From Lentisphaerota bacterium (GTDB lineage: Bacteria > Verrucomicrobiota > Lentisphaeria > Victivallales > Victivallaceae): a stretch of DNA of 64,000 bases. The stretch is from assembly GCA_015061615.1 (NCBI GenBank), contig SUWE01000007.1, positions 1-64,000 on the forward strand. The letters are read 5' to 3'. Shown here one piece after another: positions 8,036-17,113 of the stretch (positions within the stretch are counted from its first letter, which is position 1; each line of letters starts with the position of its first letter). The position numbers were made by a program, and so were the translations under genes. The notes under the pieces are model-generated. The model had not been told where the DNA came from, did no database searches, and saw only the letters and a list, made by a program, of their open reading frames with translations.

Positions 8036-9742
8036 TTATTTGCCCTGCGCGGTCTGCAAGGCTTGACCGCGTCTTTTCTGCAGCCAGAGTTGAATGATAC
8101 TGAAAAGGTTGCTTATCGTCCAGTAAAGTGTCAAACCGGACGGCAAATCGTAGAGGAAAAGCAGCATGATAACGGGCATCATCGCCATCATCTTTTTCTG
8201 TGCCGGGTCAGCCGCCATCGGAGTCATTTTCTGCTGAATGACCATCAATACGGTCATGATCAGCACCAGCGGATTCACCGGAATTGCATCTATTCCCAGG
8301 AGCGGCAGGGTGAAGCCGAGCGGAATCGAAAAGATCGTGTCGGCGGCGGCAAGGTTTTTGCACCACAGGAACGATACATGCCGCAGAGCGACAGCGTTGT
8401 CAAGCATCGCGTAAAGCGCGAAGAAAATCGGTATCTGAAGCAGTATCGGGAAACATCCGGCAAGCGGATTGATGCCCTCTTTGCGGTAAAGTTCGGTCAT
8501 CTTCTGATTGAGCAGCTGAGGATCGTTCTGATACTTCTCTTTAAGCTCCTTGAACATCGGCTGAACCTTCTGCATTTTGCGCATTGATTCGTTGCCTTTG
8601 CTGGTCAGGGGGTAGAATGCGGAACGCACCAGCAGGGTCAGAATGATGATGCTCACACCGTAACTGCCGCAAATGGAGTAGAGCAGATTCAAAATCCACA
8701 TCAGAAAACGCGCAAGGTAGTTCAACGGTCCCCAGGCAAGGTGCATCACCTTTTCACCGGAAGGAACGAATGCCTCAAGCGCCGCTGATGATTTCGGACC
8801 GGTATAGCCGGCAAAATCAAGCGTTGTCACGGTTCCGGGCTGAAGAGTCATCACCGGGAGCGCCGCTCCGATTGTGATGATATTGTAATTTTTGCCCTTG
8901 CTGTCGGCAAGCTGTTTACGGGGATTTACAAGGTGCAGCATATAGTTGCCTGCATTGCATTTCAATACGGAACAGAAATATTTATTGCTCACCGACGCCC
9001 ACTGCACCTGATGATTCTGATATTTGTAGAAATCCTCATCATCCTCATCGGCGTCGATATCTTCGATATCACCGTTGGCGCTCATGAAGTCCATGCGGTG
9101 CGACATCGTGCGCATCTTGTCGCCGGAAATCATGTGCCACGGCGCAATGGAACCGCCGGTTATCACCGCATTGGAGAGGGTCACCGGGGTGGATGAGAGA
9201 TTGGCAAGAGTGTACCGGCAGGAAATAACGTAATTATCCGAAAGGGTGTAAGTCTGTTCAACTTTGACCTTTGCTCCGGAAATTTCCAGAACACGGCTGC
9301 TTGTGACCGCACCGTCGCGGTTCACCACCGGGGCGATGGAAAGAGTTTTCGCGTTGGGGATAACGAATGTGAAAAGGCTGGAGTCAAGCGTGATCTCCTC
9401 TTTGAGATCATTGCTTTTATATTTGGGGAAACGGATTTTACTGATTCCACCGTTTTCACCGGAAACAGTAAGGGTCAGCATGCCGTTGCTGAGCATCCCG
9501 TCAGAAGGAACAGCAACTTTTGCCGGAGCCGGAGCCGTAACAGGAGCTGCAACAGACTCCGGAGCTTTCGCCGGAAGCGGCGCCGCAGGAGCGGGTGTTG
9601 CCGGAGCAGGGGTCTGAACGCTTTCTTCCACAGGAGTTTCCGCCGGAGCTGACCAGCCGAGATACTCGCTGATCGACGGCCAGGCGAACATCACCACCAT
9701 GCAGAGGATAAGACCGATGATCGTTTCTTTATCGAATTTCAT
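8036..9742 (-). CDS. yidC: Membrane protein insertase YidC
   Basis: YidC inserts and folds inner-membrane proteins, alone or with SecYEG. A transmembrane anchor (IIGLILCMVVMFAW) starts the protein. It is followed by an unusually Pro/Ala-rich linker (about 32-75) and a large periplasmic beta domain (about 80-330). The conserved insertase core has five membrane segments (about 345-555), including GVSIIILTLLVRS, the cytoplasmic hairpin MRKMQKVQPM, and GCFPILLQIPIFFALY. The 568 residues match the Gram-negative form with the periplasmic domain. The ATG overlaps the yidD stop as ATGA. The basic C-terminus (QKRRGQ) is the ribosome-facing tail of the family. Confidence 0.97.
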   Translation of the reverse strand: MKFDKETIIGLILCMVVMFAWPSISEYLGWSAPAETPVEESVQTPAPATPAPAAPLPAKAPESVAAPVTAPAPAKVAVPSDGMLSNGMLTLTVSGENGGISKIRFPKYKSNDLKEEITLDSSLFTFVIPNAKTLSIAPVVNRDGAVTSSRVLEISGAKVKVEQTYTLSDNYVISCRYTLANLSSTPVTLSNAVITGGSIAPWHMISGDKMRTMSHRMDFMSANGDIEDIDADEDDEDFYKYQNHQVQWASVSNKYFCSVLKCNAGNYMLHLVNPRKQLADSKGKNYNIITIGAALPVMTLQPGTVTTLDFAGYTGPKSSAALEAFVPSGEKVMHLAWGPLNYLARFLMWILNLLYSICGSYGVSIIILTLLVRSAFYPLTSKGNESMRKMQKVQPMFKELKEKYQNDPQLLNQKMTELYRKEGINPLAGCFPILLQIPIFFALYAMLDNAVALRHVSFLWCKNLAAADTIFSIPLGFTLPLLGIDAIPVNPLVLIMTVLMVIQQKMTPMAADPAQKKMMAMMPVIMLLFLYDLPSGLTLYWTISNLFSIIQLWLQKRRGQALQTAQGK

Positions 9743-9996
9743 TTTTCGTCACATTTTGGATGATTGTCACAATCCACCCGGCGGAAACCTTTATCCGGAA
9801 CCGGATCGTATCCGCCGCGGCAAAATGGCTGGCAACGCATCAAACGCCAAATGGTCAAAATCGTCCCGTCTATGAAACCGCGCTTTTTGAATGCTTCAAG
9901 ACCGTAGTGTGAGCATGAAGGCTCAAAGCGGCAGCGGCACGGTATCCACGGAGAAACCGTTTTCTGGTATATTCTGATGAGAAATATGGCAATCAG
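9739..9996 (-). CDS. yidD: Membrane protein insertion efficiency factor YidD
   Basis: YidD is a small membrane-associated helper of YidC. The core is certain: IRIYQKTVSPWIPCRCRFEPSCSHYGLEAF, then LMRCQPFCRGGYDPVP, with the conserved cysteines of the family (quoted here as family pattern; the key part is RFEPSCSHYGLEA). The start is unusual. The frame stays open back to a GTG at 10233 and an ATG at 10221, which would put over 70 residues inside rnpA in another frame. No ATG, GTG or TTG lies near the expected start. A CTG at 9996 overlaps the rnpA stop as CTGA and gives 85 residues, the normal YidD length. I chose it, but the start needs proof. Confidence 0.88.
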   Translation of the reverse strand: MIAIFLIRIYQKTVSPWIPCRCRFEPSCSHYGLEAFKKRGFIDGTILTIWRLMRCQPFCRGGYDPVPDKGFRRVDCDNHPKCDEK

Positions 9997-10406
9997 GGCA
10001 GGGAATGAATGTCGCCTGAAGCAGCAAGAATTTGTTGCTTTATCAGGATCTCCGTCAATTCCGCAGTCGTCTGCTGCCGGTTGTATTTCTTCATCCTGTG
10101 CCGTGGTATCAGCAAAATGCGACACGGGGAGAGATCCGGCTTCAATATCCGGAAACTCTCCCACATCAACCGGCGTGCCCGGTTGCGGACAACTGACAGC
10201 AGGCTGTATTTTTTGCTGCATATTACCCCGCACTCCAAACGTTCTTCAGGAGATGGGGCAACCACCACGACCATTCCCGGAGCCACACTTTTTACTCCGT
10301 CGCGCCTGATCTGCTCAAATTGCGACTTGAAGCGCAGTTTGTCTTGCTTGTTCAGGCGCAGGCGTTTGTGCTTGCTGTTTTCAGGAGCGGTCTGTGCGGT
10401 CGACAC
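9993..10406 (-). CDS. rnpA: Ribonuclease P protein component
   Basis: RnpA helps the RNase P RNA bind and cleave pre-tRNA 5' leaders. The family pattern is visible: LRFKSQFEQIRRDGVKSV near the N-terminus, the CGVICSKKYSLLSVVRNRARRLMWESFR region (RNR motif; the key part is VVRNRARRLMWE) and LIPRHRMKKY. The 137 residues are a little longer than average. It starts with GTG at 10406, twelve bases after the rpmH stop, with AGGGTG as a weak ribosome-binding site. Its 3' end overlaps the yidD start. Confidence 0.94.
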   Translation of the reverse strand: MSTAQTAPENSKHKRLRLNKQDKLRFKSQFEQIRRDGVKSVAPGMVVVVAPSPEERLECGVICSKKYSLLSVVRNRARRLMWESFRILKPDLSPCRILLIPRHRMKKYNRQQTTAELTEILIKQQILAASGDIHSLP

Positions 10407-10418
10407 GTTGCACCCTGA

Positions 10419-10553
10419 TTATGCAGTCAGGCGGGCGCGGCCTTTCTGACGGCGGCGTCTGATCACATTGCGGCCGCCGGGGGTGGCCATACGGGCAAAG
10501 AAACCGATCCGGCGTTTACGACGGCGGTTTGAGGGCTGAAAAGTTCTTTTCAT
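10419..10553 (-). CDS. rpmH: 50S ribosomal protein L34 (bL34)
   Basis: This 44-residue protein reads [19 protein letters not shown] at its start and continues [20 protein letters not shown], an unmistakable L34. The ATG at 10553 and TAA at 10419-10421 give 45 codons. It opens the rpmH-rnpA-yidD-yidC-jag cluster, the standard arrangement. In many bacteria dnaA lies on the other side; here a phage-tail-like cassette does. Confidence 0.98.
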   Translation of the reverse strand: MKRTFQPSNRRRKRRIGFFARMATPGGRNVIRRRRQKGRARLTA

Positions 10554-10624
10554 TTTCGTTTCATCCTGTTTTTAAGTTTAGTTATATACCATAAATATTG
10601 TGCCGCAGTTTTTCTTCTGCGGAC

Positions 10625-10633
10625 ATTATACCA
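10625..10633 (-). promoter_or_regulatory. Extended -10 promoter of rpmH
   Basis: The minus strand reads TGGTATAAT, an extended -10 box, about 70 bases before the rpmH ATG. CTGACA lies only 14 bases upstream, too close to act as a normal -35 box. The rest of 10554-10798 is AT-rich and holds a TTGACA on the plus strand at 10748 without a convincing -10 partner. Confidence 0.5.
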
Positions 10634-10798
10634 CAACTTGAAATTGTCAGTTTGTTAAAATAACCCCATTTTACTGTTTTTTCAAGCATTTTTTTATAAA
10701 AAACGTTGTTTTTCATTCTGCAATCGGCTTATCAGGGGGATTTTGTGTTGACAACAATCCTTTTTATGGAGAGACAATTTTTTCAGGAAACTTTTATT

Positions 10799-10906
10799 AT
10801 GGATTACATTGAATTGAAACAAATGCTGGATGATATCATCGCAAAACTCGATGAACTGCTCGAACTTGTCAGCAATTCATCCGGCAGCAGGGAGAGCTTT
10901 TTATGA
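10799..10906 (+). CDS. Small coiled-coil protein, first gene of the tail-like cassette
   Basis: The 35-residue product is one amphipathic helix with Ile/Leu heptads (IELKQMLDDIIAKLDELLELV) shortened here to its pattern, then a Ser-rich tail. AGGAAAC lies ten bases before the ATG, and its TGA overlaps the next ATG as ATGA. Coupling to the next gene makes translation likely. Its function is unknown; a small chaperone or oligomerisation peptide for the tail proteins is possible. Confidence 0.55.
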   Translation: MDYIELKQMLDDIIAKLDELLELVSNSSGSRESFL

Positions 10907-11739
10907 ACATTGAACGCTCTGTCGGTGAGAAACTCAAACTCGACTGTTACGGCAAATGTGAAAGCGCCCGCATCTGCTACGTCGCCAGCGGAATTGCCGC
11001 AGATGAAATCGACTCCGCAGTCGTTACCGTCTTTGAAAGCGCCCCGGAATCGTGGGAAGATATTCCCAAACACAGTGCGGAAATACTCCACTCACCCGGC
11101 GGCGGCATGCTTGAGATCGCTGTCAATTACCGTGAAGAAAATTCCTCATCTTCTTCCCGCAAAAGCAGCAGTAAATCCAACGGCGACCGCGAATGGCGTG
11201 TCGATGTCCACGCCCGGCAGAAGCAAATGCGTCATGCCCGCGCGCTTGCCGGAGCATTTGCCGTCAACGGCGTCACCGTTCCGAATCCGGGAACGCTTGT
11301 CAACTGGAACGGCAGAAGCGGCATCGGTTCATCCTCGACCCCGGTGACGGCTTATGAGCCGGAAATGATACTTTCCTGCATTGCCACTTTCCGCAAGAGC
11401 AAGACTCAGTCAAACTCTTATCTGCGGCAGATATCCAATCTGGTCGGCAAGGTCAACAGCGAGCGTTTCCAGCAGTGGGCGGCAGGTGAGCTGCTTTTTC
11501 TCGGATTGTCATGCGGACCGGTCTTCAAGGGCAAAAACGGTGAGTCGCTTTGTGATCTTACGTTCCGTTTCAGTGTCCGCTGCAACGGGACCCGGACTCT
11601 TGACGGCTTTTCCACTGAAGTTGACGGCTGGGATCATCTCTGGGGTATCTATTCTGTGCGCAATGGTGTGAATATCCTTGACAATGCCTATATCAGCCGC
11701 CTTTACGACCGCGCACCGTTTTCGGTGCTTGACCTTTGA
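10903..11739 (+). CDS. Uncharacterised protein of the phage-tail-like cassette
   Basis: I do not recognise a family for this 278-residue protein. It has no signal peptide. About residues 1-75 look like a beta domain. Residues 80-92 are a Ser-rich linker with a run of serines. The rest (about 95-278) is mixed, with LGLSCGPVFKG and GWDHLWGIYS as distinctive stretches. It overlaps the upstream small gene by four bases and starts a run of coupled genes that leads to a repeat-bearing fibre protein, so a structural role in a tail or baseplate is inferred from position only. Confidence 0.6.
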   Translation: MNIERSVGEKLKLDCYGKCESARICYVASGIAADEIDSAVVTVFESAPESWEDIPKHSAEILHSPGGGMLEIAVNYREENSSSSSRKSSSKSNGDREWRVDVHARQKQMRHARALAGAFAVNGVTVPNPGTLVNWNGRSGIGSSSTPVTAYEPEMILSCIATFRKSKTQSNSYLRQISNLVGKVNSERFQQWAAGELLFLGLSCGPVFKGKNGESLCDLTFRFSVRCNGTRTLDGFSTEVDGWDHLWGIYSVRNGVNILDNAYISRLYDRAPFSVLDL

Positions 11740-11756
11740 TATGAAAGGGAATTGTT

Positions 11757-12650
11757 ATGTTTTTTCAGGATGTTTCCCCCGGTGATCCGCGGCTGCCGGA
11801 GTCGGCGGAGCGTTATAATGCTGTCAACCGTCTGCTGAACAGTTGCGGCGATCACCACTCTTTTGCAGGTGAGGGGTCTTTCAATGGGAATATCATCATT
11901 GATTTCTGCAACATTTCAGACAGAGAGATACTGCCGTTTACTCCGGTTTCTCTGTATGGTGCTATGGATAAAGAGTCTTTGACAATGCTCCGGGAACGTT
12001 TTTCAGGCGGCAGTTACACCGCTGTCAGGCCTGCGGAAAACGGCAGCACCCTCTGGGGCATATCGCTTGATAAAGTTCCGCCTTCAGAGTCCGGCAGAGC
12101 CGTCATTTCAGGAGTCGTGCCGGCATGGTTCACCGGCAGCGGCAATTTCGTCACTCCGGAACTTGCCGGTCTTATTGCCGGAGATTCCGGAGCGGGGCAG
12201 GTCATCGCGCACCCGGTAAATTATTCCGGCACAGTCAAAGATGATTCCTTCCCCGGAATAATTCTGCTCGGCGGCAATTCTGCTGACTCTGAGCGTTATG
12301 ACGGAACTTTCAAACTTCTGCCGGTTTCGGCAACTCAGCTCAAACTTATTTCCGGCAGTGTGCCGGAGCAGACGGATTTTGCCGGCGGCAGTGATGTGCC
12401 GGGATTTTCAAAAATCCCGCAGATGATGCTGGAGCTTGCTCCTGATATCCGTCACCGGATATACATTTATTTTGATTACGATAAAGCCGGTAAAGAGTAT
12501 TCTGTTCATCTGGGTACGGAAATTCCGGATGGTATCGTTCTTTACGAGTATCTCGGTGAATTTTTCAACGGCAGTGTTGTTCAATCCTACAAAAAGAACA
12601 GCTATCTGCGTTTCGGTGATATCTGGTATCTGACTCCGGAGGGGGAGTGA
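11757..12650 (+). CDS. Uncharacterised protein of the phage-tail-like cassette
   Basis: This 297-residue protein has no recognised domain or signal peptide. It is rich in Gly, Ser and aromatic beta-strand patterns (for example NGNIIIDFCNIS, RIYIYFDYD, IVLYEYLGEFF), which suits a virion structural protein. It starts with ATG 17 bases after the previous stop, with AAAGGGA upstream, and its TGA overlaps the next ATG as TGATG. The role is inferred from context only. Confidence 0.58.
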   Translation: MFFQDVSPGDPRLPESAERYNAVNRLLNSCGDHHSFAGEGSFNGNIIIDFCNISDREILPFTPVSLYGAMDKESLTMLRERFSGGSYTAVRPAENGSTLWGISLDKVPPSESGRAVISGVVPAWFTGSGNFVTPELAGLIAGDSGAGQVIAHPVNYSGTVKDDSFPGIILLGGNSADSERYDGTFKLLPVSATQLKLISGSVPEQTDFAGGSDVPGFSKIPQMMLELAPDIRHRIYIYFDYDKAGKEYSVHLGTEIPDGIVLYEYLGEFFNGSVVQSYKKNSYLRFGDIWYLTPEGE

Positions 12651-13666
12651 TGAACTGGATAGCTGAAAATTTTACTTCAACAGCAAAGGCATGGAACACT
12701 TTGTGCGATGCCGTTGAAGAACGTGCGGAGGTGTATCAAATAGATCTTGAAAGTTCTGGTATCACCATTCCCCGGCATAAGGAGGCTCCTGCCAAATGGG
12801 ATTTTGACTTTATCCGTATGCGCGAAGTGATCTTCCGGATATTTCAGGTATCTTATCTGCCGCTGTGGTTCAATACATGGCAAAAGGCAGATACCGACTA
12901 CCGGGGGGCATGGGATGATTTTGTACTCAACAGTGAGGTTTTCAACAAACTCGGCATTGACAGTCACGCATTTTTCCGGGTCAGTCCCGGTGCGGTCACT
13001 CCCCGGCACACGGTCAGTCAGTTTATCTTCAATGCGGCAAAAATCATCAATGATGCCTGCATCTATCCGGCGCCGGGGTATTCCAACACACCGGAATACT
13101 CCGGATTCATGCTTGATGCCGACCTTTACATTGAAGGTTTTGATCCGGTGTATCACGCTTCAGGTAAACAGAGTACCACAGGAGCATTGAGTTACAACTC
13201 ATCTCTGCCGGGTTATGATCTTGTATCCTGCACAAGCCATTTTCTTGCCGAACACAATCACCCTCACGGCAGGTCGCGGGCACTCAATCAATGCTGGATA
13301 TATCACAACCCCGGCGGGATCGTCAACGGCGGCAGAGCTGCTCTTGATTATGCTTCGCCGGTACTTGAAGGCAGCTGCCGTTTGCGCAGTATTGATGCTC
13401 AAGTCAGCCATACCGATTTTGATGACCCCGGTAAAAATGTTGTAAAAAAAATCTCTTTTGACCACACCGTCAACTTTGAAGATAACAGGGCAACGTCAAA
13501 TATCGACTTATCCGGTTTTCAGGATATCGTGGACAAAATCTGGAATATTGAGGTTGAAGATCACGTTTATCGAATCAATCTGGAAAATTTTATTCCGGAA
13601 ATTCTTCTGACCGAAGATAATTTTCCGGATTATCCCGGCAAATACAAATATATAACAAGGTTATGA
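12650..13666 (+). CDS. Uncharacterised protein of the phage-tail-like cassette
   Basis: The 338-residue product has no signal peptide and no family I can name. The N-terminal third is helical and Trp-rich (MNWIAENF, SYLPLWFNTWQKAD). The centre contains HNHPHGRSRALNQ, which could bind a metal, and the C-terminus is beta-rich. The ATG at 12650 is preferred over the GTG three bases earlier because it forms TGATG with the previous stop. The following gene overlaps it by four bases. A baseplate or tail role is inferred. Confidence 0.57.
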   Translation: MNWIAENFTSTAKAWNTLCDAVEERAEVYQIDLESSGITIPRHKEAPAKWDFDFIRMREVIFRIFQVSYLPLWFNTWQKADTDYRGAWDDFVLNSEVFNKLGIDSHAFFRVSPGAVTPRHTVSQFIFNAAKIINDACIYPAPGYSNTPEYSGFMLDADLYIEGFDPVYHASGKQSTTGALSYNSSLPGYDLVSCTSHFLAEHNHPHGRSRALNQCWIYHNPGGIVNGGRAALDYASPVLEGSCRLRSIDAQVSHTDFDDPGKNVVKKISFDHTVNFEDNRATSNIDLSGFQDIVDKIWNIEVEDHVYRINLENFIPEILLTEDNFPDYPGKYKYITRL

Positions 13667-14349
13667 TCATGCAAAAAATACGTTCAATTTTGAAAATTAC
13701 CAACTCCGGCGCGGCTCTCAGCGATATTTACGGTTCCACCGCCGGTATCGGATTGGAACTTATGCTCGGCACCGGGTGTCTGCTGGAGTTTGAACTGCAT
13801 CAGGAATCTTCCGGCACAATGGCAGAACTCCCTGATTTCCCCGCAGAACAGCTTGCTCCTGCGGCGTGTTACTGCGCTCTGGATTTTTCCTGCGGCAACA
13901 GCGACGATCCGCCGCTGCTGATCTTTACAGGGGTGACGCTCAAAACCGACTCTGCCGGACATACGGTATTTACTGTTCCGGTAAACAACAGTGCGGTCGC
14001 GCGCATCGTTTCGGCACTCAAAGAGCGCTCATCGGCGGAACTTTTCTGTGAACTCGGCGGCTATGACGGTGAAGGCAATTCCCTTTTTGCCTGGCAGTTC
14101 AAAATCATTATGCGCAGCAGAGTCTACCTCGGCGGCGCTGACGGGACAGAGACTCCCGCCCCGGATCCGGCATACTACACTGCCGTGCAGATAGATGCCA
14201 TGTTCGCAGCTCTTAACGGAACTGCTCCCGGCGGGGATATTCCCGTAAAAGATGAAGGCAACTATTTTTCTGCAACCACCGTTGAAACGGTCTTGCAGGA
14301 GATCGGCAGTGAACTTGACGGTGTTCAGCAAATTCTGGAGGGTATCTGA
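13663..14349 (+). CDS. Putative tail fibre/baseplate-associated protein
   Basis: Residues 1-165 form a likely beta-sandwich of the sort found in baseplate proteins that carry fibres. The C-terminus (about 170-228) has PAYYTAVQIDAMFAAL and FSATTVETVLQEIGSEL, patterns that recur in phage tail-fibre proteins just before coiled regions. The start overlaps the upstream stop as ATGA. The next gene, which begins two bases after its stop, is the repeat-containing fibre. Assignment is by motif resemblance and position, not by a named family. Confidence 0.58.
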   Translation: MIMQKIRSILKITNSGAALSDIYGSTAGIGLELMLGTGCLLEFELHQESSGTMAELPDFPAEQLAPAACYCALDFSCGNSDDPPLLIFTGVTLKTDSAGHTVFTVPVNNSAVARIVSALKERSSAELFCELGGYDGEGNSLFAWQFKIIMRSRVYLGGADGTETPAPDPAYYTAVQIDAMFAALNGTAPGGDIPVKDEGNYFSATTVETVLQEIGSELDGVQQILEGI

Positions 14350-14351
14350 CC

Positions 14352-16715
14352 ATGAGTATTTCTTCCGAACTCAGCCGTATCAAAGCGGCAAAAGAGTCTT
14401 TGAAACTTGCTATCAATGCCAGAGGCGGCACATTGGGCAATGAGCTTATTGATGAATACGCATCTGCCGTTTCCGCATTGCCTTCCGGCGGCGATATCGA
14501 CCTGACAGGAGTTACTGTCACAGCGGATAAACTCCTTGAAGGCATCGTTGCCGTGGATGTTACAGGCAGTAAGATTACAGGCACTATACAGACCGTGACA
14601 GCGGCTGTCAGCGGTGATAATGTCGTTGTCCCTGCCGGATTTCACGCTGAAGCAAAGAGTTTCCCGGTTTCCGGCGGAGCAGATGTTTCCGGTGTTACCG
14701 TTACGGCATCTGATATGCTCAAAGGCAAAATTGCTGTCGGTTCCGACGGTCAGCAGATCGTCGGCAGTATCGAAACTGTAACCGCAAGCAAAAGCGGCGA
14801 TACGGTTACTGTTCCTGCCGGATTTCATGCAGAAGAACAGACTTTTGATATCGGCGGTGCTGAAATCGACCTTGACTTTGTGACAGCAGGTGCCAACGAT
14901 ATTCTTTCCGGCAAAATCGGTGCGGATAAAGAGGGCAACCCGGTTACAGGAACAATTCAGACCGTATCGTTGCAGGTTTCTGGAAATACCGTGACCATCC
15001 CCGCCGGATTTTCCGGCGGCGAAACCGTTGTTATTCCGGAAATTACCATCACCAATGACGGAGAAAAAATCATTGTTCCTGTTGGTTACAACAAAACTGC
15101 TCAGGAGTTTGAAATCAACTCCGTGACCGTCGGTTCAATGGATTTTTACAAGTGTGCCAGCGTGGACACCTCCGCAAAAACATGGACTGGCTATAAAGCC
15201 GTATTGAGTTCAGGCATATACTCTTTTGAGAAAACTCCCACTGCCGGATTGAGCTGTAATACGGTTGTTCCGGTACCGGGAAAAATCTATACCGCTGACG
15301 CTCTTGCGGTGATCGAGTATCTTTTTGAGGGATTTCCGGCTGTATCCATCACTGTTCCGCTTTCAGGGGATTACTCCGGAACGGTCAACGGCAACAGCAT
15401 AGATGTCACTTCAGGTGCAAACGGTAATCTCTCATGGGGAACTTTTGGTGATAGACTTTCTGATACAGCCGGTGAATTTCCGCTTGTATTTGACGGCGAA
15501 TCTTATCTTGACCTCAATGGTGTTACCACTGATGCGCTCGTCGGTGATTTCACACTCTGCATCGGTACATGCCTTATCAATCCTGAAAAACGGCAGGGAA
15601 TCCTTTCCACTACTGAAGGCTGTCACATTGCCATTGATTATTACAACGGCAAATACAACCTCTGGGTCGGAAGCGGCGACTACTGGGATATTCAAGCAGA
15701 TTATAATGACGGCATGGGAACTTACGGCGGCGGTTCCATTCCCTTCAAAAATGCGATGCCTGTTCATCTTGTAATTACCCGCAAAGGCAAGGTGTGGAAA
15801 CTTTTTGTTGACGGTGTACTTTCGGTTACAGCCGAAAGAGAAATCGCCATCCAAGCCGGTAAAACATTGCGGCTGGGAATGATTACTCCGCCGTACAGTG
15901 AGGAAAGTTTCAAAGCCGTCGGCAGAATGCAGAAGTTTGCAATTTATCCCGAAGCCGTTGATGATAATCTTGTCCACTCATTGAGGGATATCAAGTCGTA
16001 TCTCAATGGCGGACCTTATGATATTTACGATGCCGGAACAGAGGTGTTCTGGGATTCAAACGGCGAAGCGAATAACTGGTATTCTACAACAAAAACACAT
16101 GACGGCTGGGCGCTTGCCGGAATCTATGAGGGTATTAATGCCGACGGAACACCCATACGCGGACCGATGCTTGTTTCCGAAGACCCTTACAGCTGTATCA
16201 TGAACAGATCAGGCACTGCTGTCAGTTTTGAATACTATGGTAAAACTTATTACTGTTCATTACACAGTACGTGGAACACCGTGTACAACGATCACGGGCA
16301 GATTTGGCTTGATACTTTTGTAAATATTTCAACCGGCGCAGGTAAAGTTGAAGCGGCAACCGAACTGCTTGACCGTCACTTCGGCAGATATGCCGGTCCC
16401 GATCTTTCGGACTGTAATCTCTATGTCACAAGAGCGGGCATGGATGGTGTGAATGGAAAATGGGTGTTAAATACCACATTCGGCGAAAATCAGGGACAAT
16501 ATAAAAAAGGCACATTCCATATCGGCATCCGCGAATACGGCGGCTATTATTACATGTACGACATAACCGACCCCGATACGCCGCTTTATGGCGCATGTGT
16601 CTGGGACGATGCCAAAGGGGAGTATGTTCCCACTGCCGACGTTACCGGACCGTGGATTACGATGATGGCGCCGAACCCGCCGCCCAAAGTTATTATAGGA
16701 GAAGATGGAATATGA
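14352..16715 (+). CDS. Tail-fibre-like adhesin with tandem repeats and a LamG-like domain
   Basis: The 787 residues begin with a helix (1-40). Three repeats of about 60 residues then occupy 54-230, each of the form VTVTAxxxLxGKIAVxxxGxxVTGTI followed by GDTVTVPAGF. This repeat type is common in phage tail fibres and phage-like surface proteins. A concanavalin/LamG-like beta-sandwich follows (about 375-550; FDGESYLDLNG, WKLFVDGVLS). A further C-terminal domain (about 560-787) is Tyr- and Trp-rich and may bind a receptor. There is no signal peptide. It lies in the coupled cassette, two bases after the previous stop and overlapping the next start by four. Confidence 0.72.
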   Translation: MSISSELSRIKAAKESLKLAINARGGTLGNELIDEYASAVSALPSGGDIDLTGVTVTADKLLEGIVAVDVTGSKITGTIQTVTAAVSGDNVVVPAGFHAEAKSFPVSGGADVSGVTVTASDMLKGKIAVGSDGQQIVGSIETVTASKSGDTVTVPAGFHAEEQTFDIGGAEIDLDFVTAGANDILSGKIGADKEGNPVTGTIQTVSLQVSGNTVTIPAGFSGGETVVIPEITITNDGEKIIVPVGYNKTAQEFEINSVTVGSMDFYKCASVDTSAKTWTGYKAVLSSGIYSFEKTPTAGLSCNTVVPVPGKIYTADALAVIEYLFEGFPAVSITVPLSGDYSGTVNGNSIDVTSGANGNLSWGTFGDRLSDTAGEFPLVFDGESYLDLNGVTTDALVGDFTLCIGTCLINPEKRQGILSTTEGCHIAIDYYNGKYNLWVGSGDYWDIQADYNDGMGTYGGGSIPFKNAMPVHLVITRKGKVWKLFVDGVLSVTAEREIAIQAGKTLRLGMITPPYSEESFKAVGRMQKFAIYPEAVDDNLVHSLRDIKSYLNGGPYDIYDAGTEVFWDSNGEANNWYSTTKTHDGWALAGIYEGINADGTPIRGPMLVSEDPYSCIMNRSGTAVSFEYYGKTYYCSLHSTWNTVYNDHGQIWLDTFVNISTGAGKVEAATELLDRHFGRYAGPDLSDCNLYVTRAGMDGVNGKWVLNTTFGENQGQYKKGTFHIGIREYGGYYYMYDITDPDTPLYGACVWDDAKGEYVPTADVTGPWITMMAPNPPPKVIIGEDGI

Positions 16716-17113
16716 TTACTGTTGAAGATGTGAAGAAAATGCGTGCTGAAGCTGAGCGCCTTCAGCTTTCCGGCAGGGAACTGCTTAATAACACCGAACT
16801 GGTCATGAGCGAATGCAACGGAACCGGAGCTGAGTGGATGGGGTGCGTTTGCGGTGTTATCGACACTTTCAACCCGGCTTTCACTCTGCCGTCATGGATC
16901 CACGATTTGAGATATTTCACCGGCGGCAGTGATGCTCAGAGAAAAACCGCCGATGATGAGTGGCTGGATAACGCTCTTATCTGCGTGAATGACCGTTACG
17001 GCTGGTACAATCCCTACCGGTATATTGAGCGCTCCAAAGCGCGCAGATTCTATCTTGCTCTGCGTGCGGCGGGGAATCTTGCGTGGAACAGCCAACTTGC
17101 GGAGGATGTATGA
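16712..17113 (+). CDS. Small cassette protein with an HDxxY motif
   Basis: The 133-residue protein carries SWIHDLRYFTGG followed by RKTADDEWLDNAL. An HDxxY motif with a downstream R-x-x-AD-x-x-W/F signature occurs in phage DUF1353-type proteins and also in phospholipase-A2-like domains, so either is possible. Two cysteines sit in MGCVCG. The ATG at 16712 overlaps the fibre stop as ATGA; the open frame extends further upstream only inside the fibre gene. A small enzyme delivered with the tail or a structural protein are both open. Confidence 0.6.
   Translation: MITVEDVKKMRAEAERLQLSGRELLNNTELVMSECNGTGAEWMGCVCGVIDTFNPAFTLPSWIHDLRYFTGGSDAQRKTADDEWLDNALICVNDRYGWYNPYRYIERSKARRFYLALRAAGNLAWNSQLAEDV

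Noticed and set aside
10748-10753. TTGACA upstream of the tail-like cassette as a promoter
   Set aside because: No -10 box stands at 16-18 bases; the best later match is 19 bases away and poor.
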